64,000 bases of DNA from Takifugu bimaculatus (Eukaryota > Chordata > Actinopteri > Tetraodontiformes > Tetraodontidae), in the NCBI GenBank assembly GCA_004026145.2, contig CP034993.1, positions 11,969,290-12,033,289 on the forward strand. Direction: 5' to 3'. The stretch's first letter is position 1; each line of letters begins with the position of its first letter. This document shows, piece after piece, positions 40,204 to 54,766 of this stretch. Made by a program: the position numbers and the translations under genes. Below the pieces are notes generated by a model. It was not told the DNA's origin. It saw only the letters and a list, made by a program, of their open reading frames with translations, and did not search any database.

Positions 40204-40643
40204 TTCTGTTGAAGGGCGCACTACTTTTGTGAGACATAGTTCAGGTCTCATGTTGTCATCCCCACTCTGTCTTCTTTGTTATTTTCTTGAATCCTTTGAT
40301 TTTTCGTTGCCATGACGTAAATCCAAAATATTATTCCGACGCCGCACCTTGGATTTTGTCACTTTAGTATCCCCGCAGTGAACATTTAGAAAAAGATACC
40401 CAGCTAGGTTGTGATTATAACCCGTTTTATTGCCTCTTTCTCCCAGAAACAGACATTTAGAGGCTTTAGCTAAAATGCCTAAAGATTTTGCACCAGCACC
40501 TCAGGGCAGAGTGCTAAGCCTCGTGCTCGTCTTTGTTCAGAAACATCAGTAATGCGCGAGTTAAGCACAGGATCTGAGTGAAGGTCTACAAAGATCTCTT
40601 CGCAGAATGCAGCTTGACCCATCTGAGTGGTTATTTTCATTCT

Positions 40644-40657
40644 GCGCCCTCTGGAGG
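40644..40657 (-). promoter_or_regulatory. CTCF-like motif
   Basis: On the - strand it reads CCTCCAGAGGGCGC, a 13 of 14 match to the CTCF core CCASYAGRKGGCRS. Confidence 0.4.
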
Positions 40658-42123
40658 GGTTAGCACTGAACCTCGTTCTCTTCTTGAGAACCACAATCAA
40701 ACCAATTAATTGCCCCAAATCTGTAACCCAGATTTGATGGTAATAATATCGTGTCTCAGTACACAATGTCCCACAAACAAGCTGGGGTTTTGAGCCAAAA
40801 CATGTAATAAAGTGTAATGTGCCATTTATTAACCGTTCTGTTTCTGTTCTGAGCACCAGTGTGTGTTTTTTCCAACCTCGGGTCAGTGCAGATGTCTCCG
40901 CATGTGACCCCTGGTCACCTCTTAGTTGCGTGATAATCTCTAAGGTTATCTATACCGCTGCTGTCGAATGACCTCAGGGCAAAAATAAATGAGCCCCGAG
41001 TCTAAAGCTCCTGGAAAAACACACCATATTTCTCCGTTTAAGCCACCGTGCTGTCATTACGCACACCGGTTTACTGTTCGATCAAATCAAACAAGGTCAT
41101 TCAGGCTCCTTTTTATGATGCATCCAAGCCGGCGTGTGATTAATGCTGATGGACATCTGCACCCTGTGAGGCCGCCAGCTGCTCCCCCGCCAAGAAGCCC
41201 AAGTCTGGAGTCGTGTCTCCGAGGGGTGTATAATGTCAAAGACAGAGACCGATTCAAACAGGAAATGTACAGTTGTTAGCCTGAATAAATTGTGCTGGTG
41301 GGCACGAAATTGAGCTTAATTTGCATTTACTGCGTCTCTGCACACATTTTCAAATGCTGAGTTAATGCACTCTCAGCTAATGTTAATTTGAAGTGGAGCA
41401 GAATTGATCAGTCTCTCTGTCCTCTTCATGCTCCTCTTCGCTGCGGCTAACAACGACCGCGAGGACGCTAACGATGTGGCCCAAAAAAAATCATTTCGGA
41501 AGTGAAGTGACCTTCACAGCTTATTCAAATATTTTTTGTCTGGTCTTCTGAGGATCCGATGAAGGTCGTTGAGTTGTGAAATCGATGGTTTTTGGTAACT
41601 TTTGCCCACTGCTGGAAGTGGTACGAACAAATAGAGCATTTAAACAAAAAATAATTCCTATTCTTTCAACAAAGTTGCAGCCTGGATCTGTTGGTTTGGG
41701 GACTGAATTGGATACGTGTCGGATTTCCTTTTTTACGGTAATTGAATGCAACTTTAACGTCTTTCCGGAGCGACACATGTCACCATTCTGTGCCACTGAC
41801 AAAAACGGAAGCGGGAACGGGAGTCACCATGACGAGGACAGACATGGAAGACAGCGATGATGGAGTTAGCCAGTGGAGAGATAAAAACATCTCAGACTTA
41901 ATTAGTATTTGGGGTGACACTTCGGTGCAAGCTAAACTTGAAGGGTCTTATCGTAATCGCTCGTAATCCTCCTTTTAAACAACACCCGCTCACAAATTTG
42001 CCAGCTGCCACCACACAATAGTTTTTAAAACCAGCCCATACTAGCTAGCTAAAACGGCCCCTTCCACGTTCGTTTCCGTAAACAATAAGCATTGAGGCCT
42101 GTGGCGGGAATGTAGCCTCAGAG

Positions 42124-42206
42124 TCCCGTCTGCCCTTCTGTCCATCTATTTATCTGCTGGTCTGTCCACCCGACCGTCCATCTAGCTGTCCAACCATCTA
42201 CGTCAT
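42124..42206 (-). repeat. Decayed (TGGA/CAGA/TAGA) tetranucleotide region
   Basis: The + strand is a string of degenerate TCCA, TCTG, TCTA and CTGT words. On the - strand these are the same TGGA, CAGA and TAGA units that make up the intact array 2.8 kb downstream. It looks like an old microsatellite broken by substitutions. Confidence 0.55.
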
Positions 42207-44064
42207 CAAAAAGTGAGCATCGTCCAGCAGAGTTGTGTTGTGGAAAAGCACCATTACACTTGCTGGGTTTAAAATGCAAAGCAGTAGTGGAGTTACTGGT
42301 TCTCAAATGTGTTCAGATCCAACTTTAGTCAACACTTACTGGCACCACTACAGTGTGCTACACACTGTGAAGTGCTGTACTGTACATCCTTCATGATTTT
42401 CCCTGTTGTTGCGGTCTGAAGGTTTTAGCCTTCGGGAACTGTCTTCAACAACTTGCCGAGAGGATTTGGAGGATCCTGAGAGGATGTTATCTGCCAGCCC
42501 ACTAATGCCTCCAGGAGATGACTGCAGAGCTGGCAGATATCCTGGGATTCCGCTCTCTTTTTGTTTTCACGTTAAGGTGAATAAAAAGAGCAGTTTAATT
42601 AATAAGCTTGTTTTTCTGCCGTAATGACATGCAGCATGAAGCAGGCGAAATCATGAACTTTTTAACTTCACTCTTTGATTTGTCTTCCCCCAAAGATGCC
42701 CCCTGTTATCATAGGCACTCTTCATTATGCAGATGTATGATAATTCATTCAGTTTGGGTCATCCTCAGGTATTTGATACCTTAAAAGAAGGTGAAATATG
42801 AGGATCGGCAGTTCAATCCTGCTCTCCACCGGAGGAGTGTGGAAGTCAATACCATGCTCCACTTCCTGGTGGCGTTTTCACACGACAAGATGGCAGCGCC
42901 TGTAAGAGGAACGTTGTCCTTATTTTGCCTGCAGTGATGAAAATCGATGGTGGATAAGAAAGAAGGCAGCAAAAAAAGATGTTACACCCACAGGCTGAAG
43001 AGGAAAAAGCATCAAAGGCTCGACCAAAACATTGCATGTGAAGTATGCGGTCGGGCAGAAAAAGAATTATTTCCTAAAGTGGCGTGAATGGTAACCCTTG
43101 GAGTTATTCATTGGTAACTCAGACCTCCTGCCTAATGTAAAAACACGATGACAAAAGGGAGGATTTTAGACATTTCCAACCAGCAAAGGTCCCTTTGCTA
43201 ATGGGTAGCTACGTGCTTCTCTACTTCCAAAAAGGTTAAAATACTTTTTTTGTCAAAACGTGCCCACTGCTTGAAATGCTGCGGCTCATTCTTCTCCTCA
43301 CTCACTGTGAAGGAAAAAAAAATCCATCTCGTTCTGTAACGAGATGTCCCAGCAGGCGTGCAGTCTGCTCGGAGAGCTAGCCAGCAGCGGAGCTGACTCA
43401 ATCTGTTTGACTTTCTCTGCAGGCCGCGGCGGAGCCCTGGGCAGACAACAAGGTCCTCGGGATCGGCCCGCATTGATCTGAAAAATTCAGTGTCCGACTG
43501 CCGGCCAATTCTTAAATATTTGGTTTTAATTAGTGCCACAACCTTTACTCTGGCAGGTTACTGTTGAAACATAATCCCCTCGGGGCTGTGCAGCAAGGGC
43601 ACCACGCCATTATTCAACCATGGAGCGGATGGCAGCCGTACCCAGGCACTGCTTTTTTTAAATCTCGGAAATGGGACACGGCCCCGGCAAAGGATGCAGT
43701 CTGCCTCCGACAAAGACCGCTGGAAAATAAAGAGACGAGACACTTCACAGCCCTTAATTACACAGCAGCTCCGTCTGACTGAGGAGTGCAGCTTATCTCT
43801 CTGGTGGGGTTGGTGGAGTTTTCAACTTCTTATTTGATTTCTTGCCCCGTGCACCTGCCTGCCTCACAGCCCACAGCTGCACTAATGAATGTGCACAGTG
43901 TCGCTCTCTCAGATACGGAGATGATTCGGTCATTTTGCGTCCCATTGTCCACGGTAAAATGGAGAAGCTGGCGAAATTTTCCCGCAGACCTGTCGCCCGA
44001 GGGGAACATCTGCCCGCGCCTGCGCGTTCCCCTCAGAGGGGTCCTGACGACGGGGCAGTTCGCT

Positions 44065-44931
44065 TCATGATTGGGAGTTATTTTTCCGGAGGCTGCAGCA
44101 TCCCATGTTCGACAGGGAAAGACTCAAGGCCGGGAACATCTCCCCACAGCACATGCTTTTTTGAAACTGCCGATGGGACATAACAAACTTTTTGGCACAG
44201 GTAGACGCAATATGTTGCGAAGGGGTCATGTGTTTAGTTTGTATGTGGCACCCTGGGGTTTCCCCCAACAACGATGGAGCTTTAAACACATCTCCTTCAA
44301 ATGCCCGCGGGAAAATCCCGCATATGTGTGTCCGGAAATCCTCCCGTCTCGGCTGACGCCCTCCAAAGCCAGTGCACGCCACTCTCACAACAATGCGCCC
44401 TTCCAGGTAAACCGTGAGGAGTGTGTTAGCTAAGGGGGTAAATATCGTGGAGAACAGCGATCCTATCACTTTCTGATTAAAAATGTCAGCGCAGCCCTGG
44501 AGGTGACAGATTGCAGGGTTGCTGCATCCCTGGATATTTTTGGTGCAGGGACAGGTGCAGCTTGCCTTGGAGACTCGGAGGAGGAAGTGCGCAGAAGGGA
44601 GGGAGGGGTGAGGAAAAGAGAGGGAGAGAAGGGAGAGAGCGGGGAACAAGAGATGCTCATTGATGGCCCGTGGCGAGCCTACATCATCCACTATCTGGGC
44701 TGAGCTCCAGAGCTGATCCCAGTCAGGCAGAGGGGCCTGGGCGGTCGTAAAAGGGCCTCCTCCAGACCTGAGCTGCAGCAGAACGCACCAATCACCCTGA
44801 CAGATCGAATGCAAGCCAGACACTCGGCATTGTGGGGGATTCAGCGGGGGGACATCAATGCCGACGACGCTTTCTCTCCATCCAGTGACACAGATTAAAT
44901 AAACCGCACGACTGTCAGCACAGTCTAACAC
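44065..44931 (-). CDS. Unusually long open frame of unknown meaning (288 codons)
   Basis: This is the longest non-repetitive ORF in the window outside zranb2. I recognise no domain, signal or family. The translation is rich in Cys, Ser, His and Pro, as expected from random GC-moderate DNA. Overlapping + strand frames are also open (for example 44071-44433 and 43842-44183), which suggests low stop-codon density and not selection. It ends close to the large tetranucleotide array. It is probably not a gene, but its length is improbable enough to record. Confidence 0.1.
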   Translation of the reverse strand: MLDCADSRAVYLICVTGWRESVVGIDVPPLNPPQCRVSGLHSICQGDWCVLLQLRSGGGPFTTAQAPLPDWDQLWSSAQIVDDVGSPRAINEHLLFPALSLLSLSFPHPSLPSAHFLLRVSKASCTCPCTKNIQGCSNPAICHLQGCADIFNQKVIGSLFSTIFTPLANTLLTVYLEGRIVVRVACTGFGGRQPRREDFRTHICGIFPRAFEGDVFKAPSLLGETPGCHIQTKHMTPSQHIASTCAKKFVMSHRQFQKSMCCGEMFPALSLSLSNMGCCSLRKNNSQS

Positions 44932-44972
44932 TGAAAGATGACGACGCTCAGAGCCGCCAGCCAGACCCCTCT

Positions 44973-45635
<663 letters not shown>

Positions 45636-45918
45636 ATGACTGTGTGAGTTCCTGGATCCCTCCAGCTGAGGAAGCTTAACACTAACACGCTGCTGCATTA
45701 TGCTTCAGCAAATTTGCCCATTTTTTTGCCAGTGCTTCAGCAGCGACTCCTCGACCTTAAAGAACACATTATTGCTCGCTACTTTTCTGCCCGTGCAGGC
45801 TTTTTATGCGTTAGGGCTAAATTATGCAGACACGCCAGCAGAGGTACTTTTTCCGCTCCATTTGTCTGTGTTTCCTTTGAAAGTTATGAGGTTGTAGAGT
45901 TCTGGAAGTCCGTTTTGG

Positions 45919-45946
45919 AAAAAAAAAAGGGGGGGGGGGGGGGGGG
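45919..45946. repeat. A10-G18 homopurine run
   Basis: Ten A residues followed at once by 18 G residues, an all-purine stretch. Confidence 0.9.
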
Positions 45947-48900
45947 TATAATTGATTCATTATTTATTTGAAACTGTGGTGATCACCAGCGTTTCAGGAT
46001 GAGGTACAAGGTAACTGTAGCGGTGTGCACGTGGGTGCACGGTGGACTCCCGCTCAGCCATCTAAACCTGGAACCTTTCTGGCTTCTTGGCATCCTTCCT
46101 GTCTTCTAATTCCTAAAATCCAGACATGATTGTTTCTGCAAATAAAGGACCTCCTTAACCAACAACATGTGCTTTTTCAGAAGCTTAAAAAACTTGGAAT
46201 AAATTCAACAGTTCGTTAAATTCCCATCCACAAGCGCCAGGGGGATCCTGCCAACAGGAAACACGACGGTAGACTATCAGCCTTGATAGGCAGATCAGGC
46301 CTCCATCCTCAGGTGAGAATACGCAGGTTTTTACTCTGTTATAAACAATTTAGGAAGATTTGTGACACTCTCTCCTCACGTGCATTCAGATTTTACTCTT
46401 AGGTGTGAAAAAAAGGAACAGGGAAGTGGGGCAGGCTTGTTCTACCAGTCATGCACACTCACGGTTCTGTTCGCCACTGTGCTGCTTTTATCTAGAAGAA
46501 CCCAACTCCAGCAAAAAAAAGGCACGTTCTACATAAAAAGGGGACACCAAATCAAATAGGAAATGTAAGCAGAACTGGTTTAGTTTGATGTCCACGGTGT
46601 ATAAAACCTCTTTATGGAACAGGATGGCACCCAGTCAGCTGTTGTCCCGGCGACGCGCCGAGATTTCAGCGCATCGGAAAGGGACCCCGTGACCTGTGAC
46701 CCACATTAGGGGCAAACTTCCTGTTTCACCACAGGTTTCAACACAAACGCAGCCTCAGTTCAAGACGAAGGTGGATCATAAATGATCTGGCACTGGGTTC
46801 CAGACTCTAAGCGTTTCCACTTCCTGTCGCTTCGGGTCATGAAAGACAAAGAATCCCAAAGTCTCCCAGAGGCGCGAATCAGCCCTCTGAGATGTTCCTC
46901 AGAACAGGATGAAGCGGCTGCAGCCTTGAACTCTGGGAAATCCATGTTAGATATGTGAGGGCTGAGCAGCATTGAGATAATACCAGATTATTTCCATGGG
47001 GATTGCTCTGTATATTGCAATCAAGTTTCCCCAGATGGAAATCAGTCGATGTGATCCCACCGTCTCTCTTAACCAGGGACCAGCCTCCCATTACAGACAG
47101 GTGGCTGGATTAGTGATGCGGACTACCTGCCTCTGCTCAACAGCACAGGAAATGAACCATAACATTGGAAAATATAGAGAAATCCAAACAAGAGGGGGCA
47201 GAGGAACACATCTAATACCCAGGCTAACACTGCAGCAGAGCGGTGGGAGGGACCGAACCTCAGTCATCGATCGGCTCACATTGATCAGGTCATAACAAAG
47301 AGAGCGTTCCGCCCGGTCGAGCTCGTCCAAGGCCACTCCACATCCGAGGATCCTGCTGCTGTCGGAGAGCCTGAAACTGGCCCTTCAAAGTCGTTAGTCA
47401 GTCCCGATGTCACAAACTCATCAGGAGCTCCATGATGAGACGGAGATGAGAGGAGACGCCCGCCGTGGTTAAGGAACGCCGGCTGAATCCCGAGGCTGGT
47501 TTTCTGGATGCAAACGTGTCAAAGTTGCCCAGAGAGGACGTTGGCAACAGCTGCGACTGTCTGGAAGTGGCTTCCAGGGTTTGGTAAATAAGTCCTATGC
47601 TACACCTGGAAGAGCTAATCGTCAGGGACCAGAGACACACTGAAGCTCACAGGGTGGAAAAACATACATTATTTTATATAGTGTGCAGGCCAGCCATGTG
47701 ACCACTGTGACAGCTGTTCCAGCAGCTGCTGGATGAGGTACTGATGACCCCATCTCACCAATCATGGCATGCGACCTCACTCATTTTTTCTACTTCTCCT
47801 GGCTAGAAACAGCCAGCCAGGTTTGTCTGCTGCCCCTTTTGTCCACTTCCACTGCAGGAAATGAGGTTGCTTGCCCATATTTGCTACTAAACGATGATTT
47901 TTATTTACTTTCCAGAGTTTTAAGCTGGTTTCACTGGTATCACTTATATTTAGGCCGCAAAAAAGATGTTGTCATTCTGCTATTGTAGAAGATTAAAGAG
48001 ACAAAGAAACAGATTTCATGTAGTTAGAGTATTATGGGAATATTTCAATAAAATAAATGTGAGGTCACGGGTCCCACTGTTCTTATACATATAAGGTGGT
48101 GGATCAGCTACCATGGCAACGCAACCAAATATGTTCCCTCTTGTGCAAATGACAGTCAATAGATGTTGATTGTCGGCATAAGCAGTGATTACAGCACTGT
48201 TGGTTCAGAACTGGAGGGTTTGACATTTTTAGATGTGAGTGTGCTTTAAGCAAAAGAAAAAATATGGTTTACAGGTGACTGGACTGTTTTTCCTTGTTCT
48301 TCCTGGGAAGTTTCCACGGGATATCTTCAACGAGTCTCATCCTCCGAGCTGTGATTTACGGTCCAGGAAATGAACCAGGGGCTAATTCAGGACCCGCAGT
48401 TTCTGTGTCCCCCCACGGTCCTCTGTCAGGGTACTGAGAATAGAAGTCTGACATATTTTAATGTTTAATTACGCCGCTCTCTGGGGACCGCTGAATGAGC
48501 AACGCGAGCTGTACTGAACACGGAACAAAGAGCATCGGCGCTTCCTCCTGCTTGCATCCTCTTCGACTGACAGTCTTAATTTCTTTGTCACCATCGCAAA
48601 CAGGCTGACAGAAATCCAACGACAATTAAGTCCGCTTGATTTAAATATGCACGAGCCTAGCATGTTTAGCAGGAATGAGCAGCCTTCTTCTGCTGTAAGT
48701 ATCAGTCAGGAATCAGCCTTTGAAATCTAGATGTTATACACTGCCTTCCACGCTTGTACAGTAGCTCTACACACATGCACACACACGCTCATACAGACAC
48801 ACACACCTTGCAATCATGCCGGGTCAGTAGATGTATTCATGGGAACCTATTCCATGATGAAAAGAAGGCTCGATGAGAGCAGCAGTGGAAGAAAATGAAT

Positions 48901-51900
48901 TGAAATGTTGTGAATTCCAGAGATTAAAGAGCAAGCCACACCAGCGCTTTACCTCCGTGGAGTCTGCAAAGATCTGAGCACACCTCTCTAGGTGCTGAAC
49001 ATGAAACATGGGTGCAGGCTCTTTTGATTGTTCCTCAGTTTTAATTACCAACATGTTATCAAAATAGTCCCTCGTAAGCTAATTATACCGGTGTGTTTGG
49101 ACTGAGTTTCGCCATCACAAATTACTTGAGCATAAACTAAATGGAGGCCGTGACGGTTTGTGTACTGTCCCACTTTTAGAGACCAATTTACTCAGAAAAT
49201 TGTGACCATAATTGTGTGCGCTGTAGCAATTATATATAATTTCCCTGCATGACCCGTGATTTTATCTTGTGAGATCAGACCAGTAAAACTAGGACTACAT
49301 AAAGAATTGATGCTGCCCGACACCATATACACAATAAAAGCTCATGTGTGGTTAATTATATAAGTCACATAACATGAAAATGTAAATCTGTTGATATGTC
49401 TTTGTTTTAGCTAGCTAAAACAAAACAAAAAAAATTAGCAACAGAACAAACAGTAAGTACTGAAAAACATTTGGACTACTTGATCAAAATATGCACTTTA
49501 GCTGCAATGCAAGAGCCTGAAACTTATCATACCAGGACCAGGAATCAGCACAATTGGTAGATTAGACTGATCAAACAGGTTTTTAAATCCAGCCTCATGT
49601 AGGTCATGTGATTGGGGAACGTGGAAGGAAGAGATGCTGCAAATTTGCTCAGGGGAACATAAGCAAAAGCATGCAGATGCACACACACATCTGCTGCGGA
49701 GCACATGGCTTGAGGGAGGCGAGTGGAGGGAGGCTAGTGGAGGGAGTCAAAGGTCAAACCGGAACATTCCGGTGTAGTAAGTGCTTCAAAAACAACGTCC
49801 AACAAAACAAGCCAAGTTCAACAAACTGGGGGAAAAATACATCCATGGGGAAATAAACAGTGAAATCAGGCTACAGGGGAGGCACACAAGTTAACTTTAC
49901 CAACTGGCAACAGAGGAGAGGAGGACAGACGAGGCAGGAAAGGTTAACGAGACACAGAAGAAGGGATCCAGGTACGCCAGACGAATCCAGACAGCTGTGT
50001 AGAGAGCGCAGGGGGGACAATATGGCCAAGGATATGGCGGGAAATGGCAGAAATGGAGGTTCTTTTTCAGTTTTCAATGCATCTTTTCTTTCATTGACTA
50101 TATCAAATAGTATTTGTTCACGAGTCCAGGATGAAGAAGACCAATTTTAGTATTTTCAAGAAGGAAATCTTGCTAAATCACAATAGCTATCCTGTTAAAT
50201 TTACAAACCAAGGGAGGTCTTGAAACAGGCCACAATAATTACAGGTGACCTTTATCATATTGAGAAGCTAAATTGTCTCTTCGTGGCTTCCCAATGGGCC
50301 TCTTCCAGAGGATATTTACAGGCAGGAGCTGAAAAGGCACTTTTGGTTGTCCCAGTTGGTCCATAGGCCGAGTTAGATGTGTGCCCTGAAATATATTAAG
50401 TTAAATAATGGGTGGCTAATGTCTTTAGCTAAATCAGATCATATGCAGCATCAAGGGGAAAGCGCTAACCTATTTTTAAGGCCGATAACAAACAAAAAAT
50501 AAATTCAAAATCATTGTGGGAAAACCTGTGCTAATGTGGGTGTGTCCTGATGTGTGTATCCAATTTCCCACAATCAGTTGGAATTATCTTGTTTACATGA
50601 TCACTTAAATAATCTGGGGTCATGTAAACGGGCCCATTGTTGGGATGGTGCTTGTGGGGAGGTCAGAGTAGTTACAACGTTAATGGAAGCGTTAATATGT
50701 TTGTAGCCATGCTTCAAATCCTAGCCGTGCATAATTCATTCTGGAACATTCTAAGATGAGGCCATGTTGAAACTGTAATCACAATTGTTAAAGTTTACGT
50801 GACCTCACATCTGCACAGCGAATGGTGCCTTAATTGATAATTAGCAGCCATTCTGTGCATCCATGAGTGTGAATGAGCAGAAAAACAACTGGGGAAAGTC
50901 TTTTCTCAATGAGCCATCAGGCATCCGTCGTCCCCATTCATCACGGCGGTGGACTTGTGGCTAAACCTGTATCAGCATGACAGGAAGTCATTTGGGAATC
51001 AGCAGAGGATATCTATTGTGTCAGTTTGAAAAGAACAGGGCTTGACTCGTTGAAAGGGTTTTCATATTCATAATTGGCTATGGCCTAAGTCTTTCTGTAG
51101 TTTCCTGCACCAGCTTATCACAATAACACAGAGTGATAATCGGCTGTTATCTCAATCCCCAAACCTCTCATTTCAACAGAGGTTATTAGGCAGTGAAATA
51201 GCTAGCCATATAGCTCCTCGCCACGTCCCGCGCGCTTATACCCCCTCTCAGATGGCGTCTGAAATAAGAGGCCTCTCAACGATTCAATAACCCAATTTGC
51301 AGATGATGATGAAAACATATTTCCACTTACCTTTTCATCTGAAAGGTGTTGTGTCAAACCCGGGTTTGAAAAAAATAACCAAGGTGACGACATGGCTATA
51401 ATATAGAAAGCCTCTGGGCTGACACATCAACAGTGTCCTCTTGCGGTGGCACAGGTACAGACGACACTTGTCACCCGGGTCCAACCGTCCCCATTTGCCA
51501 GGATGCCTCGACATCTGCCAGACACTATTCGAACCCAGCTGTCCAGAAAGGTGGCAGCAGTGTGGCAGGATTTGAAAGGAATTCTGCGAGTTGGAAACGG
51601 GCAAGAGGGAACTACAGTTTCCAACAGTCGACTGGTACCTCATTAACTCGTATTTATTCTCACGTCCATCCAGGAAGCAAGCGAGCCGCCTCGATAGCAG
51701 CAGAAACTTTGAGTAAATCTGATGTGCTGTTGTGCAGCTTGCACTGGAAGAGCCGCTTCCCCTGCTTTGGTCTTTGACTTTGGTTGCAAGAACATGGTGT
51801 TTTTGTTGCTGTAATACCCCGGTGTGATCGCGTCAGATACCATTAAACCGCACCATCTATTTGATTACATCTCAGTTTGAAACCTTCACAGCTCATCTTC

Positions 51901-51956
51901 TCTCCCTACTTCCCCAATAAAACACACGCCCCTCCGAGTGTTGATGTCAGCGGTAT

Positions 51957-52169
51957 GTGTGCGGCAGTCAGGCCGTCCCGTACGACCTCGCGTCCTCGCT
52001 GTACTTTGAGCCCTTCGAGGGCGACTGCACGATTGACAGTGGAAATGATGAAGGGATCGCCTGCACCCGCACAGTTGACAGATGCACTCGTACATGGATC
52101 CTGTCTGCTGGCAACAGCATTAGCGGGACAGGAAAAGGAGAGATTTCCAGCCACGTAAATAATTCATAA
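51957..52169 (+). CDS. Coding-like stretch, unidentified
   Basis: The frame opens VPYDLASSLYFEPFEGDC followed by TIDSGNDEGIACTRTVD, with G/C-ending codons over its first 25 residues, unlike the A/T-rich surroundings. An AG precedes it (GTGCGGCAG ending at 51967), so it could be an exon fragment, a processed relic or chance. I recognise no family, and other frames over the same bases are also open. Confidence 0.12.
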   Translation: MCGSQAVPYDLASSLYFEPFEGDCTIDSGNDEGIACTRTVDRCTRTWILSAGNSISGTGKGEISSHVNNS

Positions 52170-52437
52170 GTTTAACTCCAACATCACCCGTGATGATTCG
52201 GTGGGCTACCCTATCTGTATTCCCACTGTGGCTCCAGCCTGTGGGCCTTTTACGTCAAATCAAAAGGTAAGATTATGCAGAAAATGCTTGTTTGTTGGTT
52301 AGAAAACACTGCTAGAAGGACAGAGAAGGTTTAGTAGTTAAAAACAACGGAGCCATCAATTCTCCCAATATGGCCTGTGGTACATTTCCTCTGGCATCAA
52401 GGAACAATTTCATGGACTGGGTGGGTTTTTATTCAGC

Positions 52438-52465
52438 ACACACACACACACACAAACACACTCCT
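52438..52465. repeat. (CA)n microsatellite
   Basis: About ten CA units followed by AAACACAC. Confidence 0.92.
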
Positions 52466-53692
52466 TCACCCGTATCTGGCTGCCTGTGTCACCCTCCGCT
52501 CTCATTCTGACAGGCATGTCAGGGCAATGCTAAGTCCCACTCCTGTGCACTGGCTGGTTTTGGGCTGTGCTTCTGAGTATCTGGCACGTGGAAGTACCTC
52601 TGCCTCAAGAGATAGAGTCATTGGAGTTGCATTTTTGTCGGCCCACAGAGTGCACCGCTGGGTACCATCAGGAAACGGGGGCAGTAGAAAGAGGAGCGCG
52701 GCATTTCCAAGTCTTTTGATGTGAAAAGAAGAGGCGATGGTTCTGCGAGGAGATGCGCACGACGAGCCTCCGCAAGAGTGACTTCTTTCACGCTTTCACG
52801 CAGGTTCCTTTCAGATGATCCATCTAGAAATGTCAATATTGTGGGGGAGCTGCGGCAGGGGGAAATAACAAATTGACATAGGTCATCTTGTATTTATGAC
52901 TTTCTTCATGCGCCTTTATTGTCTCTGCATAATCAGCTCCATCGGGGCAGAAATAATTGATTCTCCATTTATGCTAATGCTATGGATCTGGAGCGTGGAC
53001 AAGCAAATACTCAGCCGTGTTGCCTTTCAGGCATGACATTTAAAATGGGATGAAGAGTGTTCAGTTCTGCTCAGATAGCCGGATATTTTTGTCATTGCTC
53101 AAATGATAGCAGCGGGAAGAGTTGCTAGGTTGCACTTGTACAAACCAAAGCAGGCAATCAAATCTTTTGATATGTTTTGCCTCCGCTTGTTTAGGGAGCT
53201 TTCCTATTATGTATCAACTGATGGAGGTAAATTAGATCGCACTCATGCATGCAGAGCCTCAGCAATTAATCCTCCCACCAACTAGGCTGCTGCACAGTGT
53301 TGGCCATAGTCTGACAGGGACCAGATGGGTCCAGGTAGACTTACTCGACTGCTGTGTCATAAAATGATCTGACAAAACTTTCATAAATACGTATCAGAGC
53401 GTCGTCTCTCCGCTCCTTGCTGTTTTATAATGCCACTCACCTGTAAGACAACGACTGATTGGCTGTCCTACGCCCATCAGGCTTCCTGCGGCTCGCTAAG
53501 GTGGCACTTAGTGAAGGGAACTAAAAATCAGTAAATCCCTTGTAGGAAGAGAAAATCATCAAAGCGTGATGGTTGAAAAAATGAGTAAAACTAATATTTA
53601 CATTAAATGAATAGTGTCATCGATCCTGAATGTAGCTAAATTGAAGTAGAATCAAGAGTTTGGGCCACAAAGGTGAAGCCAAGGCGTCCTGA

Positions 53693-53706
53693 CTGCCCTC
53701 TGCTGG
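53693..53706 (-). promoter_or_regulatory. CTCF-like motif (full core match)
   Basis: On the - strand it reads CCAGCAGAGGGCAG and matches all 14 positions of the CTCF core CCASYAGRKGGCRS. It is the best such site I found in the window. Confidence 0.5.
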
Positions 53707-54510
53707 TAGGCTGCCGTACTGGACACCAACACCACATCAGTCACAGGTGTTAGAAGATGTTCCTACACACTTTTACGTACAAGACCAAAGCAAGCAAAAG
53801 ACGTCCAGAACCATCTACCTATTCACACATCCTCAACATACGGGTTCACCGTCAGACATCCGCACCTTTTCCACCAATTTTTTTTTTTACCTGAAATTTG
53901 TGCGCCTGCTTGAGAAGGCTCCTTATTTTCCACTTTCACCACACCTCAGGATTACCCTGCATGTTTAAGACTGACTTGTGAGTCAGCAAACATCTGATTT
54001 TGTCTTCAGAGGGCGCTTGGTTTTATGAAATCTGGCTGCATTGCCAGACAGCAGTCGTCCCGGTGCCAAATGGGCGGTTAACAAAACCTGCACACCGAGG
54101 AGCCTCTGCCATATTGTTCACCGGACAGCACTATCCCCTACAGGAAAAACCCCCAGACAAAGGCAACATGGTGAAGAGGGAAGCCATGACAGCTCTATCT
54201 CATTCCTCTCTGCCACTCACGCAGCACAAACATCAATCACGGCCCACCAGCGCCGGATCCAAACGGCCCCTTGGATGCAATTTGTCACAGACCCGTAGGC
54301 GCTGACATGCTTCTTAAAATCCCATCTAATCTGCCTGTATAAAAGTCTCAGATTTGCTAGATGGGTGTTAATCAGGACGATCTGCTCGCTGTCCAGGAAA
54401 TGATTAGCGGCGTTCATGTAGACAGACCTTGCAATTTAGCAGATGGAAATCGATGAGCAGAAGATTAGAGGACTATGGACATCACATTATTAATAAAGTT
54501 CAGTTGACAA

Positions 54511-54525
54511 CCCCCCCCCCCCCCC
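54511..54525. repeat. Poly-C run (15 C)
   Basis: Fifteen consecutive C residues in intergenic sequence. Confidence 0.9.
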
Positions 54526-54766
54526 AGTCCAAAGACGTGTAATAACAAAGCCTTTAAATATAACTGTTATTCACCATTATTTGACTAAGATGATTCTTCA
54601 CATGAACCTTTCAATCCAGCAACACTTAAACTCTTGAATAAAAAACATTATTTTCATTGTGTGGTGGAAAGATACTCCAGCATGGAAGATATGTGTCAAC
54701 CCTTTAAGAGCGCTTGCCTCTTTGGGTGGTGGGGGTGTGTGTGTCGGGCCAATTTAATGCTCCATT

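Larger units (their letters stand above)
40204..44972. other. Gene-poor intergenic sequence, part 3
   Basis: It contains a CTCF-like motif at 40644, a decayed tetranucleotide region at 42124-42206, and a GC-richer patch from about 43.6 to 44.9 kb that is open in several frames (see the 288-codon - strand ORF). No recognised gene. Confidence 0.5.
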
